The notes beneath the pieces are model-generated. The model was given only the letters and a program-made list of their open reading frames with translations. It was not told the origin of the DNA and did no database searches. Made by a program: the position numbers and the translations under genes. A stretch of DNA of 64,000 nucleotides from the NCBI RefSeq assembly GCF_015594725.1, contig NZ_JADNRC010000010.1, positions 62,001 through 126,000 on the forward strand. Direction: 5' to 3'. Positions 36,409 to 45,043 of this stretch are shown here, in pieces. Numbering within the stretch: position 1 is the stretch's first letter; every line of letters begins with the position of its first letter. Source of the stretch: Flavobacterium sp. ALJ2 (GTDB lineage: Bacteria; Bacteroidota; Bacteroidia; Flavobacteriales; Flavobacteriaceae).

Positions 36409-37677
36409 ATGAAAAAAATAAAAATTATTGCTTTATTTATATTTGGCGGAATAAGCATTAGTCTGCAAGCGCAGGAATTTGATGCAAATTTGCAACTTAG
36501 ACCTCGTTTTGAATACCGTAACGGATATAAAACTCTTATACCAGAAGGTCAGGAAGCAACTTCTCAAATCTCACAACGCTCAAGATTAAATTTAAACTTT
36601 ACGCAAGACCAACTAAAAGTCAAATTAACACTTCAAAATGTTAGAACATGGGGAGATGTACCGACAACCGCAACTTCAGATAAAAATGGGGTTACTTTTT
36701 TTGAAGCGTGGGCACAATATGATATAAACGAAAAATGGAGCACAAGAGTAGGTAGACAAGTACTTTCTTATGACAATCAACGTATTATGGGAGAAATTGA
36801 CTGGTTACAACAAGGACAAAGTCATGATGCGTTAATGGTTTCTTTTCATCCAAAAAACCATCAGCTTGATATGGGATTAGCCTATAACTCTGATGCCGAA
36901 AACAACTTTCAAACGCCTTATACAGTAGCCAATTATAAAGCGATGCAATATGCATGGTACCATACTAATGTAGACAATTTAGGAGTTAGCCTATTACTTT
37001 TAAATACAGGTTATGAATATGTTAATAATGATATCGATAAAAAATTATTGGTAGATTACAAACAAACTTTTGGTACTTATTTAACTTATAAAACAAAAAA
37101 AATTGATAGTAACTTAAGTTTCTATGGTCAAACCGGAAAAAGTGCAGACAAACAAGTTAGTGCTTGGGATGGAGCTGTGAACTTTGTATACAATGTAACA
37201 GATTCATTTAAAGCTGGTATTGGTTACGAATATTTATCAGGAAAAGATACAAATGACGGAAGTACAGTTATCAAATCATTCAACCCAATTTTTGGTACCA
37301 ATCATAATTTCAACGGTTATATGGATTATTTTTATGTTGGAGGAGGTCATCAAAACGGCGTTGGTTTACAAGATGCATCTTTGAAATTCAATTACAATGT
37401 AAAAAAATGGCAATTTACATTAATGCCACACGTATTCTTATCAGCTGCAGATGTAGCTGTGGAAAATAAAAAAATGGATTCTTATTTAGGAACTGAGGTA
37501 GACTTTACAGCTGGATTCAATTTCAAAAAGGATATTACACTTACAGGAGGGTATTCTCAAATGTTTGGTACAAAAACTTTAGAAATTTTAAAAGCTCCTG
37601 GATATGCGGGACATACCAATAACTGGGCTTGGTTAATGATTTCTGTAAACCCAAGAATTTTTACCTGGAAAAAATAG
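36409..37677 (+). CDS. Outer-membrane beta-barrel porin (alginate-export type)
   Basis: 422 residues with a signal peptide (KKIKIIALFIFGGISISLQAQ, cleaved near 22). The body alternates hydrophobic strands and ends in Phe/Trp-rich strands (WAWLMISVNPRIFTW), as expected for a barrel. SRLNLNFTQDQLKVKLTLQN, VRTWGD and WSTRVGRQVLSYDNQRIMGE resemble the alginate export/OprE-like family. Substrate is unknown. It may answer to the upstream response regulator, by position only. A strong terminator follows. Confidence 0.8.
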   Translation: MKKIKIIALFIFGGISISLQAQEFDANLQLRPRFEYRNGYKTLIPEGQEATSQISQRSRLNLNFTQDQLKVKLTLQNVRTWGDVPTTATSDKNGVTFFEAWAQYDINEKWSTRVGRQVLSYDNQRIMGEIDWLQQGQSHDALMVSFHPKNHQLDMGLAYNSDAENNFQTPYTVANYKAMQYAWYHTNVDNLGVSLLLLNTGYEYVNNDIDKKLLVDYKQTFGTYLTYKTKKIDSNLSFYGQTGKSADKQVSAWDGAVNFVYNVTDSFKAGIGYEYLSGKDTNDGSTVIKSFNPIFGTNHNFNGYMDYFYVGGGHQNGVGLQDASLKFNYNVKKWQFTLMPHVFLSAADVAVENKKMDSYLGTEVDFTAGFNFKKDITLTGGYSQMFGTKTLEILKAPGYAGHTNNWAWLMISVNPRIFTWKK

Positions 37678-37709
37678 ACCTCTTTTTTAAAATCAACTTT
37701 TATAACTTC

Positions 37710-37740
37710 CCTTTTGCCACAAAGCAAAAGGTTTTTTTTT
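37710..37740 (+). terminator. Terminator after the porin gene
   Basis: Perfect 8-bp stem CCTTTTGC/GCAAAAGG, 6-nt loop, followed by nine T residues. Confidence 0.92.
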
Positions 37741-37910
37741 GCATATAAATGTGCAAAATAACCCCAAGACGCATGATTGAGGAAAAACTTAACATTGTCG
37801 TACATTTATATTGATTATATTTACTTAACTGAAAGTTAACAATTTAGACACATACCTAATCTTTCATTATTACTAACTTCAAAAGTTTTCAATTATAAAG
37901 CCTATAACAT

Positions 37911-38585
37911 ATGGAAAAAAAAGAAACAGAAGGTATTCTACAAAATACTGATTTACCAAAGGGCGACAACGTTCAGCCAATCGAAGAAGACAAAAAGAAA
38001 GAAACTACAACACCTGCAAAAAGTCCGCAAAGAGCTCGTGCAATAAAGCCAACAGTAGCTACTACACCAGTAAAAGTTGCTCCAAAAGCCCCTGTGAAAA
38101 AAGCAACCCCAATAAAACCAGTTGCTAAAGCACAAACTACAGAGGCTACACCTGTTCCTATAAAAACTCCTCAAACTATTCCCGCTAAAAAAGCAGTTAC
38201 TCCTGTTGTAAAAGCAGTAGAAAAAACAATTGCAGAAAAACCTACTGTAACACCAAAAGAAAAAAAAGAAAAAAAAGGAAAAGCGCCTAGTACGGGTAAT
38301 TTAGTTGATGCAATAGGAGAAATCGTTAAAGAAAAATCTAAAAATAAAAAGAAGAAAAAGATGAAAGACAAAGACAAGGATAAGGACAAAGAGAAAGAAA
38401 AAAAGAAATTAGCTAAGAAAAAAGAAAAAGCTAAGAAGAATAAAAAGAAAGAGAAAGCTAAAAAAGCAAAACTTAAAGCTAAAGCCAAAAAGAAAGAAAA
38501 AACGAAGAAAGCTAAAGAAAAAGCTAAAGCGAAAAAAATAGCCAAAAAGAAGGCAAAAAAATCAAAATCGAAAAAGAAAAAATAA
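37911..38585 (+). CDS. Lys/Ala-rich histone H1-like protein
   Basis: 224 residues of low complexity. A short acidic start (about 1-30) is followed by an Ala/Pro/Lys region (about 35-105, with PVKVAPKAPVKKATPIKPVA). The C-terminal tail (about 140-224) is nearly all Lys, Ala and Glu, including KDKDKDKDKEKEKKK. Such composition recalls bacterial H1-like or AlgP-like DNA-compacting proteins; nucleic-acid binding is inferred from charge only. The AAA/AAG-rich repeats can slip, so copy number may differ between strains. It has its own terminator. Confidence 0.7.
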   Translation: MEKKETEGILQNTDLPKGDNVQPIEEDKKKETTTPAKSPQRARAIKPTVATTPVKVAPKAPVKKATPIKPVAKAQTTEATPVPIKTPQTIPAKKAVTPVVKAVEKTIAEKPTVTPKEKKEKKGKAPSTGNLVDAIGEIVKEKSKNKKKKKMKDKDKDKDKEKEKKKLAKKKEKAKKNKKKEKAKKAKLKAKAKKKEKTKKAKEKAKAKKIAKKKAKKSKSKKKK

Positions 38586-38592
38586 TTTTGAG

Positions 38593-38628
38593 ATAGGGTT
38601 TAACTTTTTAAAGTTAAACCCTATTTTT
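38593..38628 (+). terminator. Terminator after the Lys-rich protein gene
   Basis: 14-bp perfect stem ATAGGGTTTAACTT/AAGTTAAACCCTAT with a 4-nt loop, then a T run. Confidence 0.9.
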
Positions 38629-38703
38629 ATTTGAAAAGGTTTCAACTTTACTCTGCCTGATATACGTTTAAATATTAAAGTAATGTTTATCCTTCTGAGT
38701 CCA

Positions 38704-38775
38704 TTCGACTTCACTCAGGATAAACTAAGTAGAAGGTTTATATAGATGTAACTAATGGGCTTCGACTCCGCCTGA
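38704..38775. repeat. Dispersed repeat related to the 33-kb tandem repeat
   Basis: Contains TTCGACTTCACTCAGGA (38704-38720) and GCTTCGACTCCGCCTGAC (38759-38776), the same core as in the 92-bp units. Sits at the 3' end of the moaA gene. Confidence 0.55.
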
Positions 38776-38846
38776 CAAAAACTAAAAATCTTAGCACCTC
38801 AGAACTTTTGCAACTTTGAACCTCAAAATCCTTTGCAAGCAAAAAA

Positions 38847-39854
38847 TCATCCCCCAATAGCAATCATACTGCGATTGTCTTGGTTTAAATTTGGGTTGTT
38901 CAATTCCTTAATCGTAGTCATTCCTGCTCTCACTTTTTTCTTACTATTAATCGCAGCAGAAATCAAATCGGTAATCATGTCTCCTTTCCTAAAAGGAGTC
39001 AATAAATCAGTTTCGGTATTAGAGAACAAACAGTTTTTTATTTTACCATTTGCTGTAAGGCGAATTCGATTACAGCTATCACAAAACGGATTTGTAACTG
39101 AACTGATAATCCCAAAACTACCTTGATATTCTTTTATCTTAAAAGTTCTTGCTGTGAAGTTTTTTTCATCTTCTAACTTTTCAATTTGAGATGGATTGTA
39201 ATGATTTGAAAGCGTTTCTAAAATCTGTTTTTGAGAAACCATTTTACTTTTATCCCAAGCATTTCCTGCAAAAGGCATAAATTCTATAAACCGAATTGAT
39301 AAGGGTAAAAACTGAGTAAGTTTAATAAAATCAATAACCTCATCTTCATTAAATCCTTTTATCAAGACCACATTCACTTTTACGTTAAAATCATTATTTA
39401 AAAGCAAATGCAAATTATCAATTACTTTCTCAAACTGATTACGAAGTGTTATAGAGCTAAATTTTGAAGCAATTAATGTATCTAGGCTCAAATTAATATC
39501 CCGAACATTAAATTGCTTTAAAACGTCTAAATGTCGGTCAATCAAAATTCCATTAGTAGTAAGGGAAAGTTTAATATTAAGAGTTGCTAATTTTTTAATA
39601 ATTTCAGGAAAGTCTTTTCTCAAAAGCGGCTCTCCTCCTGTTAATCGGATTTTATCAACACCGTTTTGTACAAATGTTTGTGCAATAGCAAAAACCTCAT
39701 CGGCAGTCATCAACTCATTTTTTGGAGTTAATGTAATTCCGTCGGCAGGCATACAATACGTACAACGCAAATTGCATTTCTCGATTAGAGAAATACGCAA
39801 ATAGTTGTGCTTGCGCCCAAAATCATCTGTTAAAACTGTGTTATTTGGCATCAT
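38847..39854 (-). CDS. moaA: GTP 3',8-cyclase MoaA
   Basis: Radical SAM enzyme starting molybdenum-cofactor synthesis from GTP. N-terminal cluster motif CNLRCTYC (Cys27, 31, 34), SAM site TGGEPLLRKDF and the C-terminal cluster in FCDSCNRIRLTANGKIKNC. The protein ends in Gly-Gly, important in the family. 335 residues. Its start overlaps the 3' end of moaCB by 14 nt. It is the last gene of the long nitrate/Moco series. Confidence 0.96.
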   Translation of the reverse strand: MMPNNTVLTDDFGRKHNYLRISLIEKCNLRCTYCMPADGITLTPKNELMTADEVFAIAQTFVQNGVDKIRLTGGEPLLRKDFPEIIKKLATLNIKLSLTTNGILIDRHLDVLKQFNVRDINLSLDTLIASKFSSITLRNQFEKVIDNLHLLLNNDFNVKVNVVLIKGFNEDEVIDFIKLTQFLPLSIRFIEFMPFAGNAWDKSKMVSQKQILETLSNHYNPSQIEKLEDEKNFTARTFKIKEYQGSFGIISSVTNPFCDSCNRIRLTANGKIKNCLFSNTETDLLTPFRKGDMITDLISAAINSKKKVRAGMTTIKELNNPNLNQDNRSMIAIGG

Positions 39855-40755
39855 GATTATTGCCTTTTAAAATATGAAATACATGCAAAACATGCGGAAA
39901 AATAGCATCCATCGATTCTCTTGCCCCATTTGTTGATCCTGGCAAAGCCAATACTAAAGTCTTTCCTAGAGTTCCTGCAACTGTTCGCGATAACATGGCA
40001 TACGGCATACGCTGTTGCCCATAATTACGAACCGCTTCTTCGATACCCGGAATACGACTTTCTAATAAAGGTGCCAGTGCTTCGGGAGTCACATCTCGTG
40101 GGGACAAACCTGTTCCTCCTGTAAAAATCACTAACTGATTCTCTTTTGCGTAAACTTTAGTTCTTTCCTGAATAACATCAACTTCATCTGGAATAATCTC
40201 ATAATGTGTAGTTTCTACTCCACAAGATTCTAGTTTTTCGACAATAATTTTACCTGAACGGTCTTCTTTATCACCAGCAAAAATAGAATCGGAACATACA
40301 AAAACTGCGGCTTTTATAGTTGATGGAAAACGATTCTTAAATGATGATTTCCCTCCTTCTTTATTAATTAATTTTATGGTAGATATCTCAATCTCTTTAT
40401 CAATTGGTTTAAGCATATCATACATCGTAAGTGCCACAATTGAGGCTCCATGCATTGCTTCGACCTCGACTCCAGTTTTGTAAACCGTTTTAACTTTAAA
40501 AATAATTTCAATAGTTAAGCCTTCAATTTTATATTCTACAGCTGTAAATTCGATTGGAATCGGATGACAATCCGGAATGGATAGATGGGTGTTTTTTACA
40601 GCAAATAATCCTGCCGTTTTTGCCATTTCCATTACATTTCCTTTCGGTACTAAATTATTCACAATTGCATCTATGGTAGCTTGTTGGCTCACTTTTACAA
40701 TTGCTGTTGCAGTTGCTGAACGTAATGTATTTATTTTATGGGTAATATCAACCAT
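39841..40755 (-). CDS. moaCB: Bifunctional MoaC-MoaB fusion
   Basis: Residues 1-150 are cyclic pyranopterin monophosphate synthase MoaC (TAGLFAVKNTHLSIPDCHPI, VEAMHGASIVALTMYDMLKP). Residues about 155-304 are the MogA/MoaB-like molybdopterin adenylyltransferase domain (VCSDSIFAGDKEDRSG, VIFTGGTGLSPRDVTPEAL, LVLALPGST). MoaC works straight after MoaA; MoaB-type domains adenylate molybdopterin before metal insertion. The fusion is known in Bacteroidota. It is 3 nt after moaE and overlaps moaA. Confidence 0.93.
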   Translation of the reverse strand: MVDITHKINTLRSATATAIVKVSQQATIDAIVNNLVPKGNVMEMAKTAGLFAVKNTHLSIPDCHPIPIEFTAVEYKIEGLTIEIIFKVKTVYKTGVEVEAMHGASIVALTMYDMLKPIDKEIEISTIKLINKEGGKSSFKNRFPSTIKAAVFVCSDSIFAGDKEDRSGKIIVEKLESCGVETTHYEIIPDEVDVIQERTKVYAKENQLVIFTGGTGLSPRDVTPEALAPLLESRIPGIEEAVRNYGQQRMPYAMLSRTVAGTLGKTLVLALPGSTNGARESMDAIFPHVLHVFHILKGNNHDAK

Positions 40756-40758
40756 TTT

Positions 40759-41190
40759 CTAGGTATTTTGCTTCCAGGTGAAAGTATCGTTTTCAAATAA
40801 TTCTTTGCCAAAAATAGGCACATCGGTTTTTATCCAATTTACAATAGCTTCTGTAGCTTCATAAACTTGTTTGCGTCTTGTAGCTGAAACAAAAACAAAC
40901 AGACAAATTTCGCCCGCTTTTACGACTCCCAAACTATGATAAATATGCATACAGGTTAAGTCATATTTAGCAAATGCTTTTTCGCGAATCGCGTGCAAAG
41001 CTTCATTCGCCATATCGGTATATGCCGAATAATCAATAGCGACAACTTTATTATCATGAATTACATCGGCACGAACTTGTCCTAAAAAAATATTATGCGC
41101 CCCAATGGTATGTTTCGATTGATGCTTCGCAATAGATTCGGCGATAAATTCAGAAGAAATTGGTCCTTCTACAAATACATTTTTACTCAT
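40759..41190 (-). CDS. moaE: Molybdopterin synthase catalytic subunit MoaE
   Basis: Large subunit of molybdopterin synthase, 143 residues. HNIFLGQVRADVIHDNKVVA, the MHIYHSLGVVKAGEICLFVF stretch, and the C-terminal KTDVPIFGKELFENDTFTWK are diagnostic; the Lys of VPIFGKE is a likely active-site residue. It works with MoaD, encoded at 42.5 kb. A 222-nt repeat-containing gap separates it from moeB upstream; moaCB follows after 3 nt. Confidence 0.94.
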   Translation of the reverse strand: MSKNVFVEGPISSEFIAESIAKHQSKHTIGAHNIFLGQVRADVIHDNKVVAIDYSAYTDMANEALHAIREKAFAKYDLTCMHIYHSLGVVKAGEICLFVFVSATRRKQVYEATEAIVNWIKTDVPIFGKELFENDTFTWKQNT

Positions 41191-41412
41191 TATTTTTTAT
41201 TTTTATGTCATAGATAAAAAAATTAGCCACGAATTTCTCTAATTCTATTTTATCTTCTTGCCACTGATTACACAGATTCTCACAGATTTTTTAAATCCTT
41301 TTAATCTTTTAAATCTGTGGCTAAAAAATTAACCGAAAAGTTCACAAAGCTTAGAAACTTAGAACCTCAGAGCCTTAGTACCTTTTTTAAAACCTTTGAA
41401 CCTTTGTCCCTT
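41191..41412. repeat. Intergenic repeat-like sequence between moeB and moaE
   Basis: Contains GATTACACAGATTCTCACAG and TTAAATCTGTGGCTA wording plus a Leu/Thr-like 'AACCTCAGAGCCTTAG' stretch that recurs near 38.79 kb as 'CACCTCAGAACTTTTG'. It looks like dispersed intergenic repeat and may separate two transcripts of the cofactor genes. Confidence 0.45.
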
Positions 41413-42489
41413 TTAAAAAGCCTTTGAACCTTCTTTAATCAATTCTTTCATTGCCAAAGCTCCACCCAAAATACTTTTTACATTTTTGAACTGATGCTTT
41501 TTAAGTAATTCCGTTGCTCTTTTACTTCTTATTCCTGATTGACAGAAAACATAAATAGTTTGATTTTTATTTAGTTTTTCGATTTCTTCTTCTAAATTAA
41601 TTAACGGAATCTGAATTCTATTTTTGAAATTAATTTCCGGTAGTTCTCCTGAATTTCTAACATCTAAAAAAAGAACTTCGTCTGCATCTATTTTATCCAA
41701 AATAGCATTGGCTGTTATTTCTTCAGCTTGATTTGCAATTACTTTATATTTTGCTTCAAAAGCAGATTTATCAATAACTAAGTTTTCTTTTTTTTCTAAG
41801 TCATACTTTTGTTGTTCATTACTCAATAAATTATAAACCAGTATTTTACCACTCAGCACCTCACCTATTCCTAAAATCATTTTTATAACCTCGTTGGCTT
41901 GTAGCATTCCGATAATACCTACTGAAATTCCGATTACTCCTGCATCATTACAATTTAAAGACTGACTATTTTCATCTGGATATAAGCAACGATATGTTGG
42001 TCCGTTTTTATAATTAAAGACCGAAACTTGCCCTTCAAACCTGTAAATTGAACCGTAAACCAATGGTTTGTTTACAACGCAACTAGCATCGTTTATAAGA
42101 TATTTTGTTGATAGATTATCTGTTGCATCAACTATTATATCGTAATGCTTAAATAAATCAAGTGCATTTTCACCCGAAAGCCTTTCGGATATAGCATTTA
42201 TTTTTACTGTTGGGTTTAATTCAGTAGCCATGTACTTTGCCTCTAGCACTTTACTTTTTCCAACGGCATCATTTTTATAAATAACCTGACGGTGTAAATT
42301 ACTCAACTCGATTACATCATCATCTACGATCCCTATTTCTCCCACGCCTGCAGCCACTAAATAGGGCAATATAGCCGAAGCTAAACCACCTGCACCAATT
42401 ATTAATACTTTGGCTTTAAGTAATTTTTGCTGACCAATTTCTCCTACTTCCGGAAGTATAACTTGTCTATTATATCGTGATGTTGACAT
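41413..42489 (-). CDS. moeB: MoeB/ThiF-like adenylyltransferase with C-terminal rhodanese domain
   Basis: Activates the MoaD C-terminus by adenylation and likely supplies sulfur. E1-like domain (about 1-240): YNRQVILPEVGEIGQQKLLK, VLIIGAGGLAS (nucleotide loop) and DDDVIELSNLHRQV. A rhodanese domain (about 265-358) keeps the catalytic Cys in YVFCQSGIRSKRA. One chain thus holds the adenylating and sulfurating parts. It lies 11 nt after moaD, its substrate. Confidence 0.92.
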   Translation of the reverse strand: MSTSRYNRQVILPEVGEIGQQKLLKAKVLIIGAGGLASAILPYLVAAGVGEIGIVDDDVIELSNLHRQVIYKNDAVGKSKVLEAKYMATELNPTVKINAISERLSGENALDLFKHYDIIVDATDNLSTKYLINDASCVVNKPLVYGSIYRFEGQVSVFNYKNGPTYRCLYPDENSQSLNCNDAGVIGISVGIIGMLQANEVIKMILGIGEVLSGKILVYNLLSNEQQKYDLEKKENLVIDKSAFEAKYKVIANQAEEITANAILDKIDADEVLFLDVRNSGELPEINFKNRIQIPLINLEEEIEKLNKNQTIYVFCQSGIRSKRATELLKKHQFKNVKSILGGALAMKELIKEGSKAF

Positions 42490-42500
42490 ATTAAATGTAT

Positions 42501-42737
42501 TTATCCACCTGCAAATGGTGGTAATAAAGCAATAATATCATTGCTTTTTAATTCATAATCAGTAGTTTTTGGGACTATCTTCTGATTGATTGCTATACTA
42601 AACGAAAGTGTATTTAACTGATATTTCTTATCTAAATCGTTTAATAATTGTTCCAATGATAAATTCCCCAAAGGAACTTTTTCTGTTGGGCAATTTGTTT
42701 TTTCTGCGACAGCACCAAAATATTTAACCTCTATCAT
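42501..42737 (-). CDS. moaD: Molybdopterin synthase sulfur carrier subunit MoaD
   Basis: 78-residue ubiquitin-like protein ending in ALLPPFAGG; the terminal Gly-Gly is the thiocarboxylate site. It starts with IEVKYFGAVAEKT, and FSIAINQKIV is typical of the beta-grasp. Its start overlaps the cobA stop by 4 nt, and moeB follows after 11 nt. Confidence 0.93.
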   Translation of the reverse strand: MIEVKYFGAVAEKTNCPTEKVPLGNLSLEQLLNDLDKKYQLNTLSFSIAINQKIVPKTTDYELKSNDIIALLPPFAGG

Positions 42738-43528
42738 GGCTTTAAATTTAAATTCTGATAAATAAACTCATCTTCTAAATATTCTTTAAAGTAGGAGTTT
42801 AGTTTTAGTGTATTCCTTACTGCTTCTCCAATAACGATTATTGCTGGTGAAGTTATTTCTTTTTCTTTAACCAATTGAACAATCGAACTAATCGTTCCTA
42901 TCACTTTCTTTTGGTTATCTTTTGTTCCGTTTTGAATGATAGCTATAGGCAAATCATCTGTTCTATTTTTTTGATATAATGCAATTATTTCTTCTAGTTT
43001 ATGCATTCCCATCAGGATAACAACCGTTGCTGCCGATTGTGATGCTAAATTTATATCCTTTGATAACTTATGATCAGCAGTTGTTCCTGTAATAACCCAA
43101 AAACTTTCGGCTATTTCTCTTTGTGTCAAACTAATACCTATTGACGCAGGAACTCCCAAAGCCGATGAAATTCCGGGAACTACTGCCGTTTCCAGATTAA
43201 ATTTTTGAGCATACTCTATTTCTTCGATACCACGCCCAAATACAAAAGAATCCCCTCCTTTTAACCGAACAACATGACCATAACGATCTGCCATTGATAC
43301 AATCAATTCATTAATCTGATCTTGGCTGTAAGCATGACATCCCAAACGTTTCCCTACAAAAACAATTTCTGCATTTGTTGCATATTTTAATAATTCTTCG
43401 TTGACCAAAGCATCATATAAAACTACATCTGCACTTTCTAATGTTTTTATGGCCTTCATCGTAATTAACTCGACATCTCCTGGTCCTGCTCCTACTACGG
43501 TTAATTTAGGTCTTAATGATATTTTCAT
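42734..43528 (-). CDS. cobA: Uroporphyrinogen-III C-methyltransferase
   Basis: SAM-dependent enzyme producing precorrin-2 for siroheme. Motifs VVGAGPGDVELITMKA, VLYDALVNEELL, VGKRLGCHAYSQ, VRLKGGDSFVFGRG and TPGIS-like VPGISSALGVPASIGI are intact; 264 residues, single-function SUMT. Placement among nitrate and Moco genes points to siroheme for an assimilatory nitrite reductase, which is not in the window. It overlaps mobA and moaD by 4 nt each. Confidence 0.94.
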   Translation of the reverse strand: MKISLRPKLTVVGAGPGDVELITMKAIKTLESADVVLYDALVNEELLKYATNAEIVFVGKRLGCHAYSQDQINELIVSMADRYGHVVRLKGGDSFVFGRGIEEIEYAQKFNLETAVVPGISSALGVPASIGISLTQREIAESFWVITGTTADHKLSKDINLASQSAATVVILMGMHKLEEIIALYQKNRTDDLPIAIIQNGTKDNQKKVIGTISSIVQLVKEKEITSPAIIVIGEAVRNTLKLNSYFKEYLEDEFIYQNLNLKP

Positions 43529-44106
43529 AACATCGAATTTAAATTAGCATTAAGGTCATTTAATTCGTCAGGGGAATTTATGTTCGTAAAATTAAGGCTT
43601 TGACTTTCGTCTAAAGTTATAATTTGATGTGGTACTTTGGCAATCAGATTCATTAATTTCAAATCTCCCTGAGCAATTGCTTCTTTTATAATCGGAAGAT
43701 TTTTCTTGGCATAAATCCCTATCAAAGGATGCATTCGACTCTCTGATGATAAAACAGTAATCGCTGCTTCTTTGTCGTGCTTTTCGATTAACTCCGATAA
43801 TAATTCGGTAGATATTAAAGGTATATCACAACTCAAAATCATGCTAAATTCAGTTTCAGAATAATACAAAGCAGTGTAAATCCCTCCTAAAGGTCCTTTA
43901 TCAATTTCGATATCACTTATTTTATTATACTCTAAATAGTCATAATCATTCCCATTTGTAACCAACTGTATATTTTTTGTAATTGGCAAAATAGCCTGGA
44001 TGATATGTTCTATAAAAGGTTTACCTTTAAACAATACCAATCCTTTCTCAGATTGCATCCGGAAACTTTTTCCTCCACATAGAATAAAAACTGCCAGATC
44101 TTTCAT
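43525..44106 (-). CDS. mobA: Molybdenum cofactor guanylyltransferase
   Basis: NTP transferase converting Mo-molybdopterin to the bis-MGD form needed by the nitrate reductase encoded upstream. N-terminal nucleotide loop ILCGGKSFRMQSEKGLVLF (about residues 8-26), DIEIDKGPLGGIYTAL and the metal Asp of SCDIPLIS (about 95). 193 residues, standard. It is the first of a mobA-cobA-moaD-moeB overlapping set; a repeat-bearing 182-nt gap lies upstream. Confidence 0.92.
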   Translation of the reverse strand: MKDLAVFILCGGKSFRMQSEKGLVLFKGKPFIEHIIQAILPITKNIQLVTNGNDYDYLEYNKISDIEIDKGPLGGIYTALYYSETEFSMILSCDIPLISTELLSELIEKHDKEAAITVLSSESRMHPLIGIYAKKNLPIIKEAIAQGDLKLMNLIAKVPHQIITLDESQSLNFTNINSPDELNDLNANLNSML

Positions 44107-44138
44107 ATCAAACTATTTATAAATTAACCTTTTCTTTT

Positions 44139-44275
44139 TAACACATAGATGCATAGCTTTTTGTATTCTCTAAAGAACGTTTCACTTTACATGAATTCAC
44201 ATAGCTATGTGAGAATAATGTATTAATCTATTTAACCTTCTTTAAAATTTCTATCTATGTTTCTATGCGTTAAAT
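44139..44275. repeat. Dispersed intergenic repeat, copy A
   Basis: Starts TAACACATAGATGCATAG, includes AACGTTTCACTTTACATGAA and the palindrome CACATAGCTATGTG, and ends CTATGCGTTAA. The reverse complement of 62014-62159 shows the same order of blocks. It lies between the TauE/SafE and mobA genes. Confidence 0.65.
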
Positions 44276-44288
44276 AACTTTTTTTATT

Positions 44289-45035
44289 TTATGGAAATAT
44301 CAATTTTACGCTTGCTAATAAAATCACAACTCCTAATACATATTTTAATGTTTTATTAGAGAAATACCCACTTCCGTAATAACCTCCTAAGATTCCTCCG
44401 AAAACCGCAATTGGTACTAAATAAAAACTATCTATCGGAATGGTTTTTCCTCCAAGAAAATAACCTGTTATTCCCGCTAGTGAATTTACGAAAATAAATA
44501 GACTTGAAACCGCTGCGGACTCTTTAACTGATGCCCAGCCTAAAAATAATAAAATCGGACTTAGTATAATTCCGCCTCCAATTCCTAGCATTCCAGATAA
44601 TAATCCTATCCCGAAACCTAATGCTAAAGCAAAAGGAAGTTTAATTACTACAGCTTCTTTTTCTTTAAAATTAAAAAAGCCAAATAATCTAAATGCTGCA
44701 AATACTAAAACCAATCCTAATATTACTTTGTAAACCGTACTGTCTAATGTTACAAATCCTCCTATAAAAGCTGCGGGAATTGATGCTATTGCAAAAGGAT
44801 AAAAGAGCTTGGGCTTAAAATAATTCATCTTATAATAAAAGAAGAAAGAAATACTGGACACAAACAAATTAAGCAATAATGCCGAAGGTTTCATTATACC
44901 AATCGGGAATGCAAAAATTGCCATAAGTGCCAGATAACCAGAAGCTCCACCATGACCAACGCTTGAGTATAAAAAAGCAATTACTACCAGAGCAATGCTA
45001 AAAATGATTAAATTTTCGGTCGTTAATAGGTTCAT
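44289..45035 (-). CDS. TauE/SafE family permease
   Basis: Inner-membrane protein of 248 residues with about seven hydrophobic segments. The duplicated motif appears as SSVGHGGASGYLALMAIFAF and LGIGGGIILSPILLFLG, typical of TauE/SafE. Members move sulfite, sulfonates or related anions. Position in a nitrate/Moco series suggests an oxyanion, perhaps sulfur supply for cofactor dithiolene or nitrite, but this is a guess. It follows moeA by 8 nt. Confidence 0.88.
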   Translation of the reverse strand: MNLLTTENLIIFSIALVVIAFLYSSVGHGGASGYLALMAIFAFPIGIMKPSALLLNLFVSSISFFFYYKMNYFKPKLFYPFAIASIPAAFIGGFVTLDSTVYKVILGLVLVFAAFRLFGFFNFKEKEAVVIKLPFALALGFGIGLLSGMLGIGGGIILSPILLFLGWASVKESAAVSSLFIFVNSLAGITGYFLGGKTIPIDSFYLVPIAVFGGILGGYYGSGYFSNKTLKYVLGVVILLASVKLIFP

Positions 45036-45043
45036 AATTATAT

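Noticed and set aside
38171..38545. A 124-codon hydrophobic minus-strand frame
   Set aside because: Antisense of the Lys-rich protein gene (AAA read as TTT), not a real membrane protein.
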